From VXRN01 sp963664365 (GTDB taxonomy: Bacteria; Chloroflexota; Dehalococcoidia; Lucifugimonadales; UBA1123), in the NCBI GenBank assembly GCA_963664365.1, contig OY761144.1:1736001-1800000 (forward strand): DNA of 64,000 nucleotides, read 5' to 3'. The translations under genes were made by a program, and so were the position numbers. The notes below the pieces were generated by a model, which had not been told where the DNA came from, ran no database searches, and saw only the letters and a list, made by a program, of their open reading frames with translations. Below are positions 47,506-56,717 of this stretch, piece after piece; the first letter of the stretch is position 1; every line of letters starts with the position of its first letter.

Positions 47506-48930
47506 TCAGAAGAGCCTGTTTTCCCCTCTGCCTGTCAGTTCCCTGAGCAGATACCGCTCCTCCTGGCTCTCCCTGATGGATTGGGTTAGCGCGTCGGGGT
47601 CCGGCCAATGGTCCATGATCCGCGCGAAGAGTCGGTTCTGAATTGCCATCGTCTCCGACTGCCCCGCCAGGTTCGTGAACTCGCCCGGATCCCGGGACAG
47701 GTCGTACAGTTCGAACTCCGGCTCGTTCAGATGCGTGTAGCTCAACTTCCAGTCGCCCTGCCGTATCATGGCCCGAGGCCCCTCTGACCCGTGCGCGAGG
47801 TGCTCGCAGAATACCTCGTCTTTCCACTCCGATTGTTCACCCGACAAGTACGGCATCAGACTGTCGCCGTCCATGTTCCACTCATTCGGGTCGATCCCGA
47901 CGATGTCCATCATCGTGGCGACAATATCGACGTTGGAAGTGGCGCCGCGCTCCCACCTGCCTTCCGGCAAATGGCCGGGCCACGACATTTGCAACGGGAC
48001 GCGCGCCGACTGCTCATAGAAGCACATCTTTCGCCACAAGCCGTGCTCGCCCGCCATCTCGCCGTGGTCGGACGTGTGAACAATCACCGTGTTCTCCGCC
48101 TGGCCCGTCTTCTCTAGGGTGTCTAGGATGCGCCCGTACTTCTCGTCGAGACACGTTATCATGCCGTAGTACGCGGCCCGCGCCCTTAGCACTTGATCGT
48201 CGGTGTAGGGGCCGCCTGTTCCTGTGTATCGCTGCAGACGGACCACCGCCGGGGGCAGCGACTCCAGGTGACCGGGCGGATTGTTCGGCAGGTCCGCGTT
48301 GTCGGGGTAGTACATGGAGAAGAAGGGCTCGGGTACTTTGAGCGGGAAGTGCGGCGAAATGAAGCCGCAGACCATCGCCCAGGGCCTCTCCCGTCGCGCC
48401 GGGTCTTGGAGGTAATCGTGGGCCGCCGCTTCGACCGCCTCGTCGTGGTCTATCACCCGGCTGCGGCCCGGACCGGCGTCGAGCACCTCCGGCCACGGGG
48501 TGATTCCCTTGCCGACGCCGTCCTTCCAGCGGAGCACCGGGTGTTGGCCCGCCGCGTGAGGGTCATGGCTCAACTGCGCGTCGAAGCCGTTCAGCGGCCT
48601 TGGCCCCATCATATGCATCTTGCCGTTCAGCGCCGTGTCGTACCCCAGCGTCTTCAGCAGCCATGGCCAGGTGATCCTGCCGACGTACAACGGCGTGGAA
48701 TTGTCCCACCCCTGGCAGTGGCTGACGTACTTGCCGGTCATGAACGACAACCGCGACGGAGTACACAACGGCGAGTTGCAATAGCCGTTCTCGAACGTGA
48801 CGCCCCGTTCTGCGAGCCTGTCCATGTTGGGCGTCTTCACCAACTCGTGGCCGTAAGTCTCGCTGAACATGGGACCGTGTTCGTCGGACATAAGTACGAG
48901 GAAGTTGGGACGTTCATTGGAATTGGTCAT
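47506..48930 (-). CDS. Type I sulfatase (formylglycine-dependent)
   Basis: A 474-residue arylsulfatase/choline-sulfatase-like hydrolase. 'PNFLVLMSDEHGP' carries the metal-binding Asp pair, and the sulfatase signature is 'NSPLCTPSRLSFMTG' with Cys56 (C-x-P-S-R) as the residue converted to formylglycine. 'IVHTSDHGEMAGEHGLW' holds the later metal-binding residues. No signal peptide, so it is probably cytoplasmic. It hydrolyses a sulfate ester, substrate unknown. The neighbour upstream on the same strand is an enolase-superfamily enzyme 62 bases away, suggesting a joint catabolic pathway. Confidence 0.9.
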   Translation of the reverse strand: MTNSNERPNFLVLMSDEHGPMFSETYGHELVKTPNMDRLAERGVTFENGYCNSPLCTPSRLSFMTGKYVSHCQGWDNSTPLYVGRITWPWLLKTLGYDTALNGKMHMMGPRPLNGFDAQLSHDPHAAGQHPVLRWKDGVGKGITPWPEVLDAGPGRSRVIDHDEAVEAAAHDYLQDPARRERPWAMVCGFISPHFPLKVPEPFFSMYYPDNADLPNNPPGHLESLPPAVVRLQRYTGTGGPYTDDQVLRARAAYYGMITCLDEKYGRILDTLEKTGQAENTVIVHTSDHGEMAGEHGLWRKMCFYEQSARVPLQMSWPGHLPEGRWERGATSNVDIVATMMDIVGIDPNEWNMDGDSLMPYLSGEQSEWKDEVFCEHLAHGSEGPRAMIRQGDWKLSYTHLNEPEFELYDLSRDPGEFTNLAGQSETMAIQNRLFARIMDHWPDPDALTQSIRESQEERYLLRELTGRGENRLF

Positions 48931-48992
48931 TTTATCTCCGTCGGGGCTTGGCGCCGGTTTTACTCAACCACAACTGAGGTTGGTGTCCTTGC

Positions 48993-50174
48993 TTACTTGT
49001 ACTCGACTCTAGCCGACTGATGGGCATTCACAAACTCCCAGTCATACTCCACGCCCAACCCAGGACCTTCCGGCACGTCCACGCAGCCGTTGGAGTCGAT
49101 CGCGTCATACCCGTCCCGGTATCCCTCCTTCACCGGAATGAGCGACCCCATTCCCATCTCGTAATAGTTGGTATTCCGCATCGACGCCATTATGTGACGA
49201 CGCTCCGGGCCTGCTGAGTGAAGCTCTACGTCCAGCCCAAATCCCTCCGCCGCGTGCGCGATCTTCATCACGCCCGTTATACCGCCGTCGTAGTCCGGGT
49301 CTCCTCGGACGAAGTCAGTCGCCCCCGCCTCGATGAAATCTACGTGAGCCTCAAGTCCGCGCACGTGCTCCAGTTGGAGCAACGGCGTCTTGATCAGTTC
49401 CCGCAGCTTCCTGTGAGCGTGGACCGACACCCCGCCGTCCATGAACGGGTCCTCGTACCAGAAGAAATTGTACTCGTCGCACGCCCAGCCCAGCTTCACC
49501 GCGTCCCCGAACTTGGTCACCCAGCAACTGGCGTCCATCATCAGGTCCATCTTGCCTCCGACACGCTTCCCGACCGCCTCCACTATCGCGATCTGGTCGT
49601 TCACGCGCGCCTTCGCCCACGGGTGGATCTTGAATCCCTGGAACCCCATCTCGAGGCAGCGCTCCGCTAGGTCAGCGTAGTCCTCCGCGCTGTTCAGGCC
49701 CCGGCCAGTACCCGCGAACGGGGTCGTCGCATAGCACGGCAGCTTTCTCTGGCACCCGCCCAGAAGCTCGTACACCGGCGCATCGTAGTATTTCCCCGCC
49801 AGGTCCCACAGCGCAACATCCACCACGCCAATGCCCATCCGCGCCTGCTGACGCATCGCCTGCTTGAAATCGTTGTAGATGTCGTCCCGATTCAGGGCGT
49901 TCCGACCGATCAGCGACGGCGCGAACCTGTCCACGGCCGCGAAGTCCGTAGCGGCAAACCCTATGCTGATGTACTCTCCGCTCACGCCCGCGCTCGTGTG
50001 AATCCTGATCGCATGGGCGCGATGCTTGAACCCGTCACCAGACTTGTATATGTACGGCGAAAACACGCCGATGATGTCATGCAGTTCCAGCGCCGGATGC
50101 AGGTCGTCCATATCCCCGGCGTCCGTCTCATACTGGATGACCTCTACACTCGTGATGATCGGTTTGGAGTTCAC
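48993..50174 (-). CDS. Mandelate racemase / muconate lactonizing enzyme family protein
   Basis: A 393-residue enolase-superfamily enzyme. The catalytic strand has 'MGFQGFKIHPW' (KxH type), metal ligands lie in 'KMDLMMDASCW' and 'FFWYEDPF', and 'VELHSAGP' has a possible catalytic His. Members abstract the alpha proton of a carboxylate and either racemise or dehydrate acid sugars. The substrate is unknown. It lies upstream of the sulfatase on the same strand; together they could process a sulfated organic or sugar acid. Start at the ATG 50172-50174. Confidence 0.87.
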   Translation of the reverse strand: MNSKPIITSVEVIQYETDAGDMDDLHPALELHDIIGVFSPYIYKSGDGFKHRAHAIRIHTSAGVSGEYISIGFAATDFAAVDRFAPSLIGRNALNRDDIYNDFKQAMRQQARMGIGVVDVALWDLAGKYYDAPVYELLGGCQRKLPCYATTPFAGTGRGLNSAEDYADLAERCLEMGFQGFKIHPWAKARVNDQIAIVEAVGKRVGGKMDLMMDASCWVTKFGDAVKLGWACDEYNFFWYEDPFMDGGVSVHAHRKLRELIKTPLLQLEHVRGLEAHVDFIEAGATDFVRGDPDYDGGITGVMKIAHAAEGFGLDVELHSAGPERRHIMASMRNTNYYEMGMGSLIPVKEGYRDGYDAIDSNGCVDVPEGPGLGVEYDWEFVNAHQSARVEYK

Positions 50175-50358
50175 TTCGCCCTCCGATTGCTTCCATCCCG
50201 GCTAGCTTCTACTCGCCAACGGCACTACCCTAACACCCCCAACCCAATTTATCCACCAACCGACGACGACGGAATAGTATCGTCAGGCAGAGTACGATTG
50301 CGCCGACGTCAAGGGGTTAGCTCCTAGAAAATGTCGGGCGGCGGGGTGAGCCGTGTGT

Positions 50359-50364
50359 TACAAT
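50359..50364 (+). promoter_or_regulatory. -10 element of a probable leaderless rsfS message
   Basis: TACAAT ends 7 bases before the GTG/ATG pair at 50372-50377. Transcription would therefore begin at or next to the start codon. No Shine-Dalgarno sequence is present and no clear -35 is seen. Confidence 0.4.
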
Positions 50365-50371
50365 CCGTGCC

Positions 50372-50737
50372 GTGATGAACGAAGAGGCGCTGATACAGTC
50401 TCGTAAATGGGCAGAGGCGGCGTTCGACATCGCCGACGAGAGGCAGGCGTCGCATGTCGTACTATTGGACGTCAGGGAGGCGTGCGACTTCGCGGACTAC
50501 TTCGTCATCATGACCGCAGAGTCCACGCGGCAACTCAGGACGCTGGTCGAGGACCTCGAACAGGGAATGGAGGGTATGGGCGCGAGTCTGCACCACGTGG
50601 AAGGGACGCACACGAGCGGCTGGATTCTGATGGACTACGGCGACGTGCTGGTACACCTGATGGGGCCTGATCAACGGGATTTCTACGGGCTGGAGACGGT
50701 GTGGCCTGCGGCGCGACAGATACGAGTCATTCCCTAA
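50372..50737 (+). CDS. rsfS: Ribosomal silencing factor RsfS
   Basis: A 121-residue member of the RsfS/Iojap family, which binds ribosomal protein uL14 and blocks subunit joining under starvation. Core motifs: 'VVLLDVREACDFADYFVIMT', 'STRQLRTLVEDLE', 'EGTHTSGWILMDYGDVLVHL' and 'RDFYGLETVWPAAR'. The gene starts GTG-ATG and lacks a ribosome binding site, with a -10 box immediately upstream. It overlaps the convergent ndk by 11 bases. Confidence 0.92.
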   Translation: MMNEEALIQSRKWAEAAFDIADERQASHVVLLDVREACDFADYFVIMTAESTRQLRTLVEDLEQGMEGMGASLHHVEGTHTSGWILMDYGDVLVHLMGPDQRDFYGLETVWPAARQIRVIP

Positions 50738-51176
50738 TCCAGGCGTCGGTCGCTCTGGCATAGTTGAGAATCTCGCTCTCGTCGAAGAACAGCGCAAGCT
50801 CGCGGGCGGCAGACTCCGGCGAGTCGGAGCCGTGTACGAGGTTTCTCCCTATGTCGGTCGCGAAGTCGCCCCTGATCGAGCCCGGCGCCGAGTCAGCCGG
50901 GTTGGTCGCTCCCATCGTCTTTCGCACGAATGATATAGCGCCGTCGCCTTCGAGGGCCATGGCGACTATCGGGCCGGACGTGATGAAGCTCACAAGCGAT
51001 TCAAAGAACGGCTTGCCGACATGTTCGGCGTAGTGCCGTTCCGCGAGGTCGTTGGACACGCGCATGAGCTTAATGCCGACGATCTTCAGGCCGGTACTTT
51101 CGAGCCTGGCCGTGATTGCGCCGACCAGTCCTCGCTGGACGGCATCGGGTTTGAGCAGCACCAGAGTAGTTTCCAC
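50727..51176 (-). CDS. ndk: Nucleoside diphosphate kinase
   Basis: A 149-residue Ndk, which equalises nucleoside triphosphate pools. Motifs: 'TLVLLKPDAVQRGLVGAI', 'HVGKPFFESLVSFITSGP' and the active-site His in 'GRNLVHGSDSPESA'. It is the last gene of the tsaE-tsaB-ndk transcription unit and converges on rsfS with an 11-base overlap. Confidence 0.96.
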   Translation of the reverse strand: METTLVLLKPDAVQRGLVGAITARLESTGLKIVGIKLMRVSNDLAERHYAEHVGKPFFESLVSFITSGPIVAMALEGDGAISFVRKTMGATNPADSAPGSIRGDFATDIGRNLVHGSDSPESAARELALFFDESEILNYARATDAWIRE

Positions 51177-51186
51177 GATTCTCCTC

Positions 51187-51894
51187 TTACGTCTCGATGG
51201 TGGATTGTTTCTTTTGCCGCGCGCGCCATCTGCGCTCGGCGGAACTGACCTGTGAGCTTCTGAGATAGAGAGGTTCCACGGTGGCCGCGTCTGAGGTCCG
51301 GCCTTCGCGCAGCATTTCGTATCCGAGACGGGCGAGACCGGACGCGGGACGGGTGGGGGGAGGGCAGTCGGCCAGCGTGGCGCTTGGGCCGAGCCTATGG
51401 ACGATCTCGGCGGCGTAGTCTGAGACGGCTTCTCCGCAGTACAGAGTGTCTGGGGTGAGGGTGTCCATGAACTGGTCTGTGGACATCAACTCCGCGCTGG
51501 CGGCGGCATCTCCATGAGCGCGGCGGCCTATGTACAGCCGATTGCGTCCTGCGCCGATGACAGCGCAGACCGGCGAGCGTAGTCCGATGAAGGGCAGCAT
51601 CTCTACGTCGAGCGTGCCGACTGTCACTAGAGGAATCGACCGCGCCGACGAGAGCGCCTTCGCGGCGCTCATTCCCACCCTGAGCGCGCTGAATCCTCCC
51701 GGACCGGACGCGACGAACACGGCGGTGAGATCCTTGACTGTGGCCCCTGCGTGATCGAGCGCGCGGTTGATCCCCGGGACAAGCTCGACGGAGTGGTTGC
51801 GCTCAGAGCGCCAAGACAACTCTACGATGGACGACCCGTCAACAGACAGGCCGACAGAGGCGTAGCGCGTCGAGGTGTCTATCTGGAGTTCCAT
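51187..51894 (-). CDS. tsaB: tRNA threonylcarbamoyladenosine biosynthesis protein TsaB
   Basis: A 235-residue ASKHA-fold protein that forms the TsaBD heterodimer. Motifs: 'MELQIDTSTRYASVGLSVDG', 'NHSVELVPGINRALDHAG', 'VFVASGPGGFSALRVGMSAA' and 'IPLVTVGTLDVE'. TsaB lacks the metal-binding histidines of TsaD, as here. It starts 3 bases after tsaE and is followed by ndk after 10 bases. The partner tsaD is at 26610 in this window. Confidence 0.93.
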   Translation of the reverse strand: MELQIDTSTRYASVGLSVDGSSIVELSWRSERNHSVELVPGINRALDHAGATVKDLTAVFVASGPGGFSALRVGMSAAKALSSARSIPLVTVGTLDVEMLPFIGLRSPVCAVIGAGRNRLYIGRRAHGDAAASAELMSTDQFMDTLTPDTLYCGEAVSDYAAEIVHRLGPSATLADCPPPTRPASGLARLGYEMLREGRTSDAATVEPLYLRSSQVSSAERRWRARQKKQSTIET

Positions 51895-51897
51895 CGG

Positions 51898-52380
51898 TTA
51901 TCCGGACGCCGCCGCGGTAGAAGTCCGAGCCAGGGACTCCAGAAGGTCGGCGTATCTGCGGTCTTCGCAGGATAGGGTAAGCGCGCGTGTGTCCTCGCCG
52001 GTGACTTCAATAGACACTGAGAGGTGATCAAGCGGGAAGTAGCCGACGGCCTTATTCGCCCACTCTATCACACAGAGGCCATCGCCAAAGAGGTAGTCAT
52101 CGAGCCCTAGACCGTCGATTTCCTCGAATGAATCCAGTCGGTAGAGATCGACGTGGTAGAGGGGCAGCCGCGCGCGATACTCGTTGACGAGTACGAACGT
52201 CGGGCTGCGGGCGAACTCGTCGGAGCCGAGTCCGCGCAGGATGCCCTGAGTCAAGGTCGTCTTGCCGGAGCCGAGGTCGCCTGCGAGCAGGACAACGTCG
52301 CCCTTTCGAGCGCGCGAGCCGATCTCGCGACCGATCTCGCGCGTGGAATCTGCTGATCTGGACTGGAGACGAAGATTCAT
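51898..52380 (-). CDS. tsaE: tRNA threonylcarbamoyladenosine biosynthesis ATPase TsaE
   Basis: A 160-residue P-loop ATPase that recycles the TsaBD complex. Walker A 'LLAGDLGSGKTTLTQGILRG' and the family motifs 'SPTFVLVNEYRARLPLYHVD' and 'LYRLDSFEEIDGLGLDDYL' are clear, with 'VIEWANKA' following. The ATG at 52378-52380 matches the family start; the frame is open 276 bases further upstream but has no TsaE similarity there. First gene of the tsaE-tsaB-ndk unit, divergent from the phosphoesterase. Confidence 0.94.
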   Translation of the reverse strand: MNLRLQSRSADSTREIGREIGSRARKGDVVLLAGDLGSGKTTLTQGILRGLGSDEFARSPTFVLVNEYRARLPLYHVDLYRLDSFEEIDGLGLDDYLFGDGLCVIEWANKAVGYFPLDHLSVSIEVTGEDTRALTLSCEDRRYADLLESLARTSTAAASG

Positions 52381-52464
52381 TGCAAGCGCGCCTGTATTAT
52401 ATTGGCAGCGCGCGCTCGTCAACAAGGCGTGCTCGATTCGACACTTGGGAAGGAACGTGCTGCT

Positions 52465-53199
52465 TTGAGGGCATTGATAGTATCCGACGTTCACAGCAAT
52501 CTCGAAGCGTTCTCCGGCGTTATCGAGGGTGCGGGTACGCATGGCGGATTCGACGAGGTTTGGTCGCTTGGCGACTTGGTTGGCTACGGGCCGGACCCCA
52601 GCGCGGTGATCGATCTGCTGAGCGGATTCACCCATCGCGCCGTCACGGGAAACCACGATCTCGCGTCCGTCGGGCTGCTGGGACTAGAGGCGTTCAACCC
52701 GTATGCCGAGGCCGCGAACAGGTGGACGTCCAGCGTATTGAGCGCGGATGAGCGCGAGTATCTGAGGGGCTTGCCGCTGAGAATCCCAGTAGGCGAATTC
52801 ACGCTCGTTCACGGCAGCCCGCGAGATCCGGTATGGGAGTATGTCGTATCTATATGGAGCGCGACGGAGAACTTCGACCACTTCGACACGCTAAGGTGCT
52901 TGGTTGGGCACTCTCACTTACCGTTCATCTGCCGCCTGGATCAACGGAAACGCGCCGTCTTCATTGCGCCGCAATACGGGGTTCCGCACTACCTGGGAGA
53001 AGAGAGGCTCATCATCAATCCCGGCAGCGTGGGGCAGCCCAGGGATGGAGACCCGAGGGCGGCATACGCGATCTATGACTCGGAGCAGGAGACTGTGACG
53101 CACTACCGCGTCCGCTACGACATCGCCGCGACCCAAGAGAAGATGCGGGCGCACGGCCTCCCTGAGTACCTGGTGGATCGGCTGGAATATGGGCGCTAA
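52465..53199 (+). CDS. Calcineurin-like metallophosphoesterase
   Basis: A 244-residue phosphoesterase of the YfcE/MJ0936-like group. Metal ligands lie in 'ALIVSDVHSNLEA', 'VWSLGDLVGYGPDP', 'AVTGNHDLA', 'FTLVHGSPRD' and 'CLVGHSHLPF'. 'RLIINPGSVGQPRDGDPRA' is the family's C-terminal signature. The start is TTG at 52465 with AAGGAA upstream, which puts 'LRALIVSDVHS' at the N-terminus; an upstream in-frame start would overlap the tsaE leader. Substrate unknown, perhaps cyclic nucleotides or phosphodiesters. Confidence 0.85.
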   Translation: MRALIVSDVHSNLEAFSGVIEGAGTHGGFDEVWSLGDLVGYGPDPSAVIDLLSGFTHRAVTGNHDLASVGLLGLEAFNPYAEAANRWTSSVLSADEREYLRGLPLRIPVGEFTLVHGSPRDPVWEYVVSIWSATENFDHFDTLRCLVGHSHLPFICRLDQRKRAVFIAPQYGVPHYLGEERLIINPGSVGQPRDGDPRAAYAIYDSEQETVTHYRVRYDIAATQEKMRAHGLPEYLVDRLEYGR

Positions 53200-53219
53200 A
53201 TCCGCGCGTGGGCCTCGGT

Positions 53220-53948
53220 TCAGCGGTTGGCCTCCGGAGATAGCGCCTGCAATCTTTTCGACCGCCGCGGATTGCGAGGCGGCAACTGCCTTATCGCTTG
53301 AGCCAACTCGGTCACCCGCTCGTGGTCCGACAGCGAAGTCACCAGACCATCCACTCCCGCGTCTCTGAGCGCGGTGAGGGCGCCAATGGAAATGTCGCCG
53401 TGGACGCTTGTGAGAGTAACTCCTCCTGTGGAGGCGCCGATCTTACTCAGGTTGATGAGGTCCTCGAATTCCATTGCGGCAGAACTCACCGGGCCAGACA
53501 CGTTCCACGACCCATCGACTCCCAGAGACCGCAGCGCGGCGGCAGTCCCCCTGCTCACCGGCTCATCCAGGGCGGCGATCAACGCGACGTCCGGCTTGCT
53601 GATGATGGTGGCAGGCGCGTTGTAGGTCTCGAAGAAGATGAAGTCACAGCCCGCCTCGACAAGGGATTGGAGCGCCTCGTCTTCCATGGAGCGACAGACG
53701 ATTCCCCACGTCAGGTTGTCGAATTGGCCGGACTCCGGCGCGAACCCCGCCTCGTCGGGATCGAATACGACGGCGTCCACCAGATCGCGCCCGACGGCAT
53801 CCAGATCACTCTCGCAGGAGGACGCCAAGGCGGTGCAAATCAGCGCCATTGTGGGAGACGCATCCACTCTGCCGGCCAGCGCCTCGAAGCCGATGGGCTG
53901 CGCCGCCTGCTGACCGAGTCTCGATATCAGATCCAACAACTTGCTCAT
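53220..53948 (-). CDS. Hypothetical protein, possibly TIM-barrel-like
   Basis: A 242-residue protein I cannot assign. It has alternating strands and helices ('MALICTALASS', 'DAVVFDPDEAGF', 'GCDFIFFETY', 'VALIAALDEP') ending in 'ALTALRDAGVDGLVTSLSDH', a pattern resembling a (beta-alpha) barrel. The tail is basic (RNPRRSKR). No signal peptide or membrane span. It converges on the phosphoesterase gene and is divergent from the esterase gene. Confidence 0.6.
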   Translation of the reverse strand: MSKLLDLISRLGQQAAQPIGFEALAGRVDASPTMALICTALASSCESDLDAVGRDLVDAVVFDPDEAGFAPESGQFDNLTWGIVCRSMEDEALQSLVEAGCDFIFFETYNAPATIISKPDVALIAALDEPVSRGTAAALRSLGVDGSWNVSGPVSSAAMEFEDLINLSKIGASTGGVTLTSVHGDISIGALTALRDAGVDGLVTSLSDHERVTELAQAIRQLPPRNPRRSKRLQALSPEANR

Positions 53949-54020
53949 GCTTGCTAAAGCCTCCGACGGTTCAGTTGTGCCGTCCGCTCCGGACTTCTGG
54001 GATTCTAAGGGCTAGGCCGC

Positions 54021-54776
54021 GTGAGGTTCAACTTGGCTATTGCCAAAGCGGGTAAGCGGTATTACCCTATGCGCCGAAAGGGGACGGCGGACTTGCAGGC
54101 GCGCCAGATCGACGGCAACTCTCTTAGCTACATCATCGTCGAGCCTGACGGCTATGACGAGACGCTGGAGTACCCGGCCATCGTTCTGCTCCACGGCTTT
54201 GGGGCGAGCATGTCGGACCTTGCGGGGCTGGCCCCGGCGATAGAGCGGACGGGCTACCTGTATCTATTTCCCAACGCGCCGATTCCGATGCAGATCGGCA
54301 TGGGGATGACAGGCTACGCATGGACTCCTCCGGGAGGGGACGGCACGGACCGAGCCGCGGAGCGCGCGGAGGACCTGTTGGCGGCGTTCTTCGACGAGGT
54401 CTGTGAACGCCACCACCTAACACATGGCGAAATCGTGATGGGAGGGTTCTCGCAGGGTGGGATGATGACCTACAGGTTCGGACTTCCGAGGCCTGAGATG
54501 TTCGCCGGGCTGGCGGTACTCAGCGGGCGCGTTCCGTCACCGGAGGCGCTTTCCGAAAGGTTGCCGGAGCATAGAGGCCAGCCGATATTTATCGCTCACG
54601 GTACGCAAGACACGGTGATCGAGGTCGCCGCCGCGCGGAGGTCGCGGGAGTTCTTGGAAAAATCCGGGTACGCTCCGCAATATCACGAGTACGAAATGGG
54701 GCACGAGATAAACCAGGAAGCGCTGTCGGACTTGGACTCTTGGCTGCGCGACCTGATGCCGCCATTGCCGTCCTGA
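54021..54776 (+). CDS. Phospholipase/carboxylesterase-family alpha/beta hydrolase
   Basis: A 251-residue serine hydrolase. 'AIVLLHGFGASMSDL' is the oxyanion loop, 'EIVMGGFSQGGMMTYRFGL' the nucleophile elbow (GFSQG), 'PIFIAHGTQDTVI' the acid and 'EYEMGHEINQEAL' the catalytic His. This is the family of acyl-protein thioesterase and carboxylesterase 2. The GTG at 54021 is used; a start at 54069 or slightly later is also possible since about 35 residues precede the fold. Confidence 0.87.
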   Translation: MRFNLAIAKAGKRYYPMRRKGTADLQARQIDGNSLSYIIVEPDGYDETLEYPAIVLLHGFGASMSDLAGLAPAIERTGYLYLFPNAPIPMQIGMGMTGYAWTPPGGDGTDRAAERAEDLLAAFFDEVCERHHLTHGEIVMGGFSQGGMMTYRFGLPRPEMFAGLAVLSGRVPSPEALSERLPEHRGQPIFIAHGTQDTVIEVAAARRSREFLEKSGYAPQYHEYEMGHEINQEALSDLDSWLRDLMPPLPS

Positions 54777-54832
54777 GCCGTTTGAGAATGTGACCGGATA
54801 CATCAGACACTACACAGAAGGGGAGCCAAAAG

Positions 54833-55579
54833 ATGGTAAGACTGCGAACCAACAACATACTCACCAGAAACAGAGAAGGGAAGAAGGGCTTGGGCCTCGG
54901 CCTCGTGTATCCGTCCGGCGAGGCGATAGAGCTCGTCGGTATGCTCGGAGGCTTCGATCACGTCAACCTCGACGGGGAGCACGGCCTCTTCTCGCCTGAG
55001 TCCATAGACGCGATGGTCAGGGTGGCGGACGGGTACGGCCTGACGACTACCGCCCGCGTGCCGAACCTGCAATCTTCCACGATCAACCTGTTCCTGGACA
55101 GGGGAGTGCAGGGCATTCTGGGGCCGCACGTCGATACGGCGGCTCAGGCCAAGCAGCTTGTGGACGCCTGCCGGTTCGTTCCTGACGGCCAGCGGAGTTG
55201 GGGCGGAGGTCGCGGGACGTTCTACGGCGACGGCGGCCTGCTGGACCAGCCCGGCAGCCAGCGCACAGAGTACATGGAACTCGCAAACCGCGAGATGCTC
55301 GTCATGGCTCAGCTTGAGACCGCGACCGCATTCGAGAACCTCGACGAGATACTGGCAGTGGAGGGCATCGACGCGTTCGCCTGGGGCTCCAACGACCTGG
55401 CGCAGTCGATGGGTCTTCCGGGACAGCCAGACCACCCGGACATCAAGGCGGCTGAGGCCCGTGTCGAAGAGCGTATCCACGCCGCCGGCCGGAAGATGTC
55501 GCACGACATACTATCGGCAGTCGTCCTTCCGGGTATCATACTCGACGGCGCCAGAAGTTTCTTGGAGTCTCAATCGTAG
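54833..55579 (+). CDS. HpcH/HpaI aldolase family protein
   Basis: A 248-residue class II pyruvate aldolase. Recognisable: 'FDHVNLDGEHGLF' (general base His), 'TTARVPN' (Arg), 'GVQGILGPHVDTAAQA', 'MAQLETATAFENLDEIL' (metal-binding Glu) and 'FAWGSNDLAQSMG' (metal-binding Asp). Members cleave 4-hydroxy-2-oxoacids to pyruvate and an aldehyde. GGGGAG precedes the ATG by 7 bases. The next gene, a zinc dehydrogenase, follows after 32 bases, so both probably serve one acid or sugar-acid degradation route. Confidence 0.87.
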   Translation: MVRLRTNNILTRNREGKKGLGLGLVYPSGEAIELVGMLGGFDHVNLDGEHGLFSPESIDAMVRVADGYGLTTTARVPNLQSSTINLFLDRGVQGILGPHVDTAAQAKQLVDACRFVPDGQRSWGGGRGTFYGDGGLLDQPGSQRTEYMELANREMLVMAQLETATAFENLDEILAVEGIDAFAWGSNDLAQSMGLPGQPDHPDIKAAEARVEERIHAAGRKMSHDILSAVVLPGIILDGARSFLESQS

Positions 55580-55611
55580 ATGATTGCGCCTGCTAGGTAG
55601 GAGAGAGCAAC

Positions 55612-56655
55612 ATGGCAACGATGCAAGCCGCATTTTTCGACGGTCAAGGCAAGATGGAGGTCAGGGAGGTCGAGAAGCCGGAGGTCGGACCGGGCGACGC
55701 GCTTATTCGAATAGGGGCCGTCGGCATCTGCGGCTCTGACCTTCAGATAAACGTGGACAAGACCGAGCCGGACCGTCTGCCGGCCGGCCACGAGGTTGCC
55801 GGCGACATAGTGGAGATCGGTGACGGAGTGGACACGTCCATGCTCGGCAAGCGGGTCGCGGTGGACATCATCGGGCACGGCCGCGCGTGTACTCAGTGCT
55901 GGTACTGTCGGCAGGGGCAGTTCAGGGGGTGCCTGAACATGGCCCCGCAGGAGGGCGGCGGCTTCGCGGAGTTCATGAAGCGCAAAGCGATGGGCTGCTA
56001 CGTCGTCCCCGATTCGATGTCATGGGAAGAGGCCGCGCTGGTGGAGCCACTAGCCGTTTCGGTGCATGGGGTGAGACTCGGAGACCTAAAAGGCGGCGAA
56101 GTTGTGACGGTCCTGGGTTCAGGCAACATCGGACTGACCGCGATCGCGGCGGCCAAGGCGCTTGGGGCTGGCAGGGTCATCGCATCGGCCAGATATGAGC
56201 AACAGGCGACGATGGCCAAGTTGGTCGGAGCGGACGAGGTCTATTCGGACCGGGGGCCGGATCTGTGGGACGCCATCGCGGACGCGACGGACGGGCGCGG
56301 CTCGGACATGACCATCGAGACGGTGGGAGGTCACCAATCGGCGACGATGCACCAGTCGGTGGAGGTGACGCGAGTACAGGGGAGAATCGTAATAGTCGGA
56401 GGATTCCGTCGGCCGTTCGAGTTCGATTTCCTGACGCCGATGCTGAAGGAGCAGATTTTCGTCTTCTCCTCGTGTTACAACGTCCTGGACGGCAGGCACG
56501 ACTATGAGGTCGCAATCGACATGATGGCGTCGGGGAGAGCCGTCATCGACCGGATGGTGACTCACAAGTACGGTCTGGACGAAATTCAGAGTGCGTTCGA
56601 GACCGCATACGACAAGAACAGCGGCTCGGTGAAGGTCCAGATCCACCAGAACTGA
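55612..56655 (+). CDS. Zinc-dependent alcohol/sorbitol dehydrogenase family protein
   Basis: A 347-residue medium-chain dehydrogenase. The catalytic zinc site lies in 'VGICGSDLQIN' and 'LPAGHEVAGDIVEIGDGVD', the structural zinc lobe has four Cys in 'ACTQCWYCRQGQFRGC', and the NAD loop is 'VVTVLGSGNIGLTAIAAAKA'. It oxidises a secondary alcohol or polyol. A strong TAGGAGAG precedes the ATG. It is co-directional with the aldolase upstream and the solute-binding protein downstream. Confidence 0.9.
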   Translation: MATMQAAFFDGQGKMEVREVEKPEVGPGDALIRIGAVGICGSDLQINVDKTEPDRLPAGHEVAGDIVEIGDGVDTSMLGKRVAVDIIGHGRACTQCWYCRQGQFRGCLNMAPQEGGGFAEFMKRKAMGCYVVPDSMSWEEAALVEPLAVSVHGVRLGDLKGGEVVTVLGSGNIGLTAIAAAKALGAGRVIASARYEQQATMAKLVGADEVYSDRGPDLWDAIADATDGRGSDMTIETVGGHQSATMHQSVEVTRVQGRIVIVGGFRRPFEFDFLTPMLKEQIFVFSSCYNVLDGRHDYEVAIDMMASGRAVIDRMVTHKYGLDEIQSAFETAYDKNSGSVKVQIHQN

Positions 56656-56717
56656 GGCGGCGGATCAGTCATGCGACACAAGAACTTCGCAAACTCCGAC
56701 CTCGAAACCCAAGTGAG

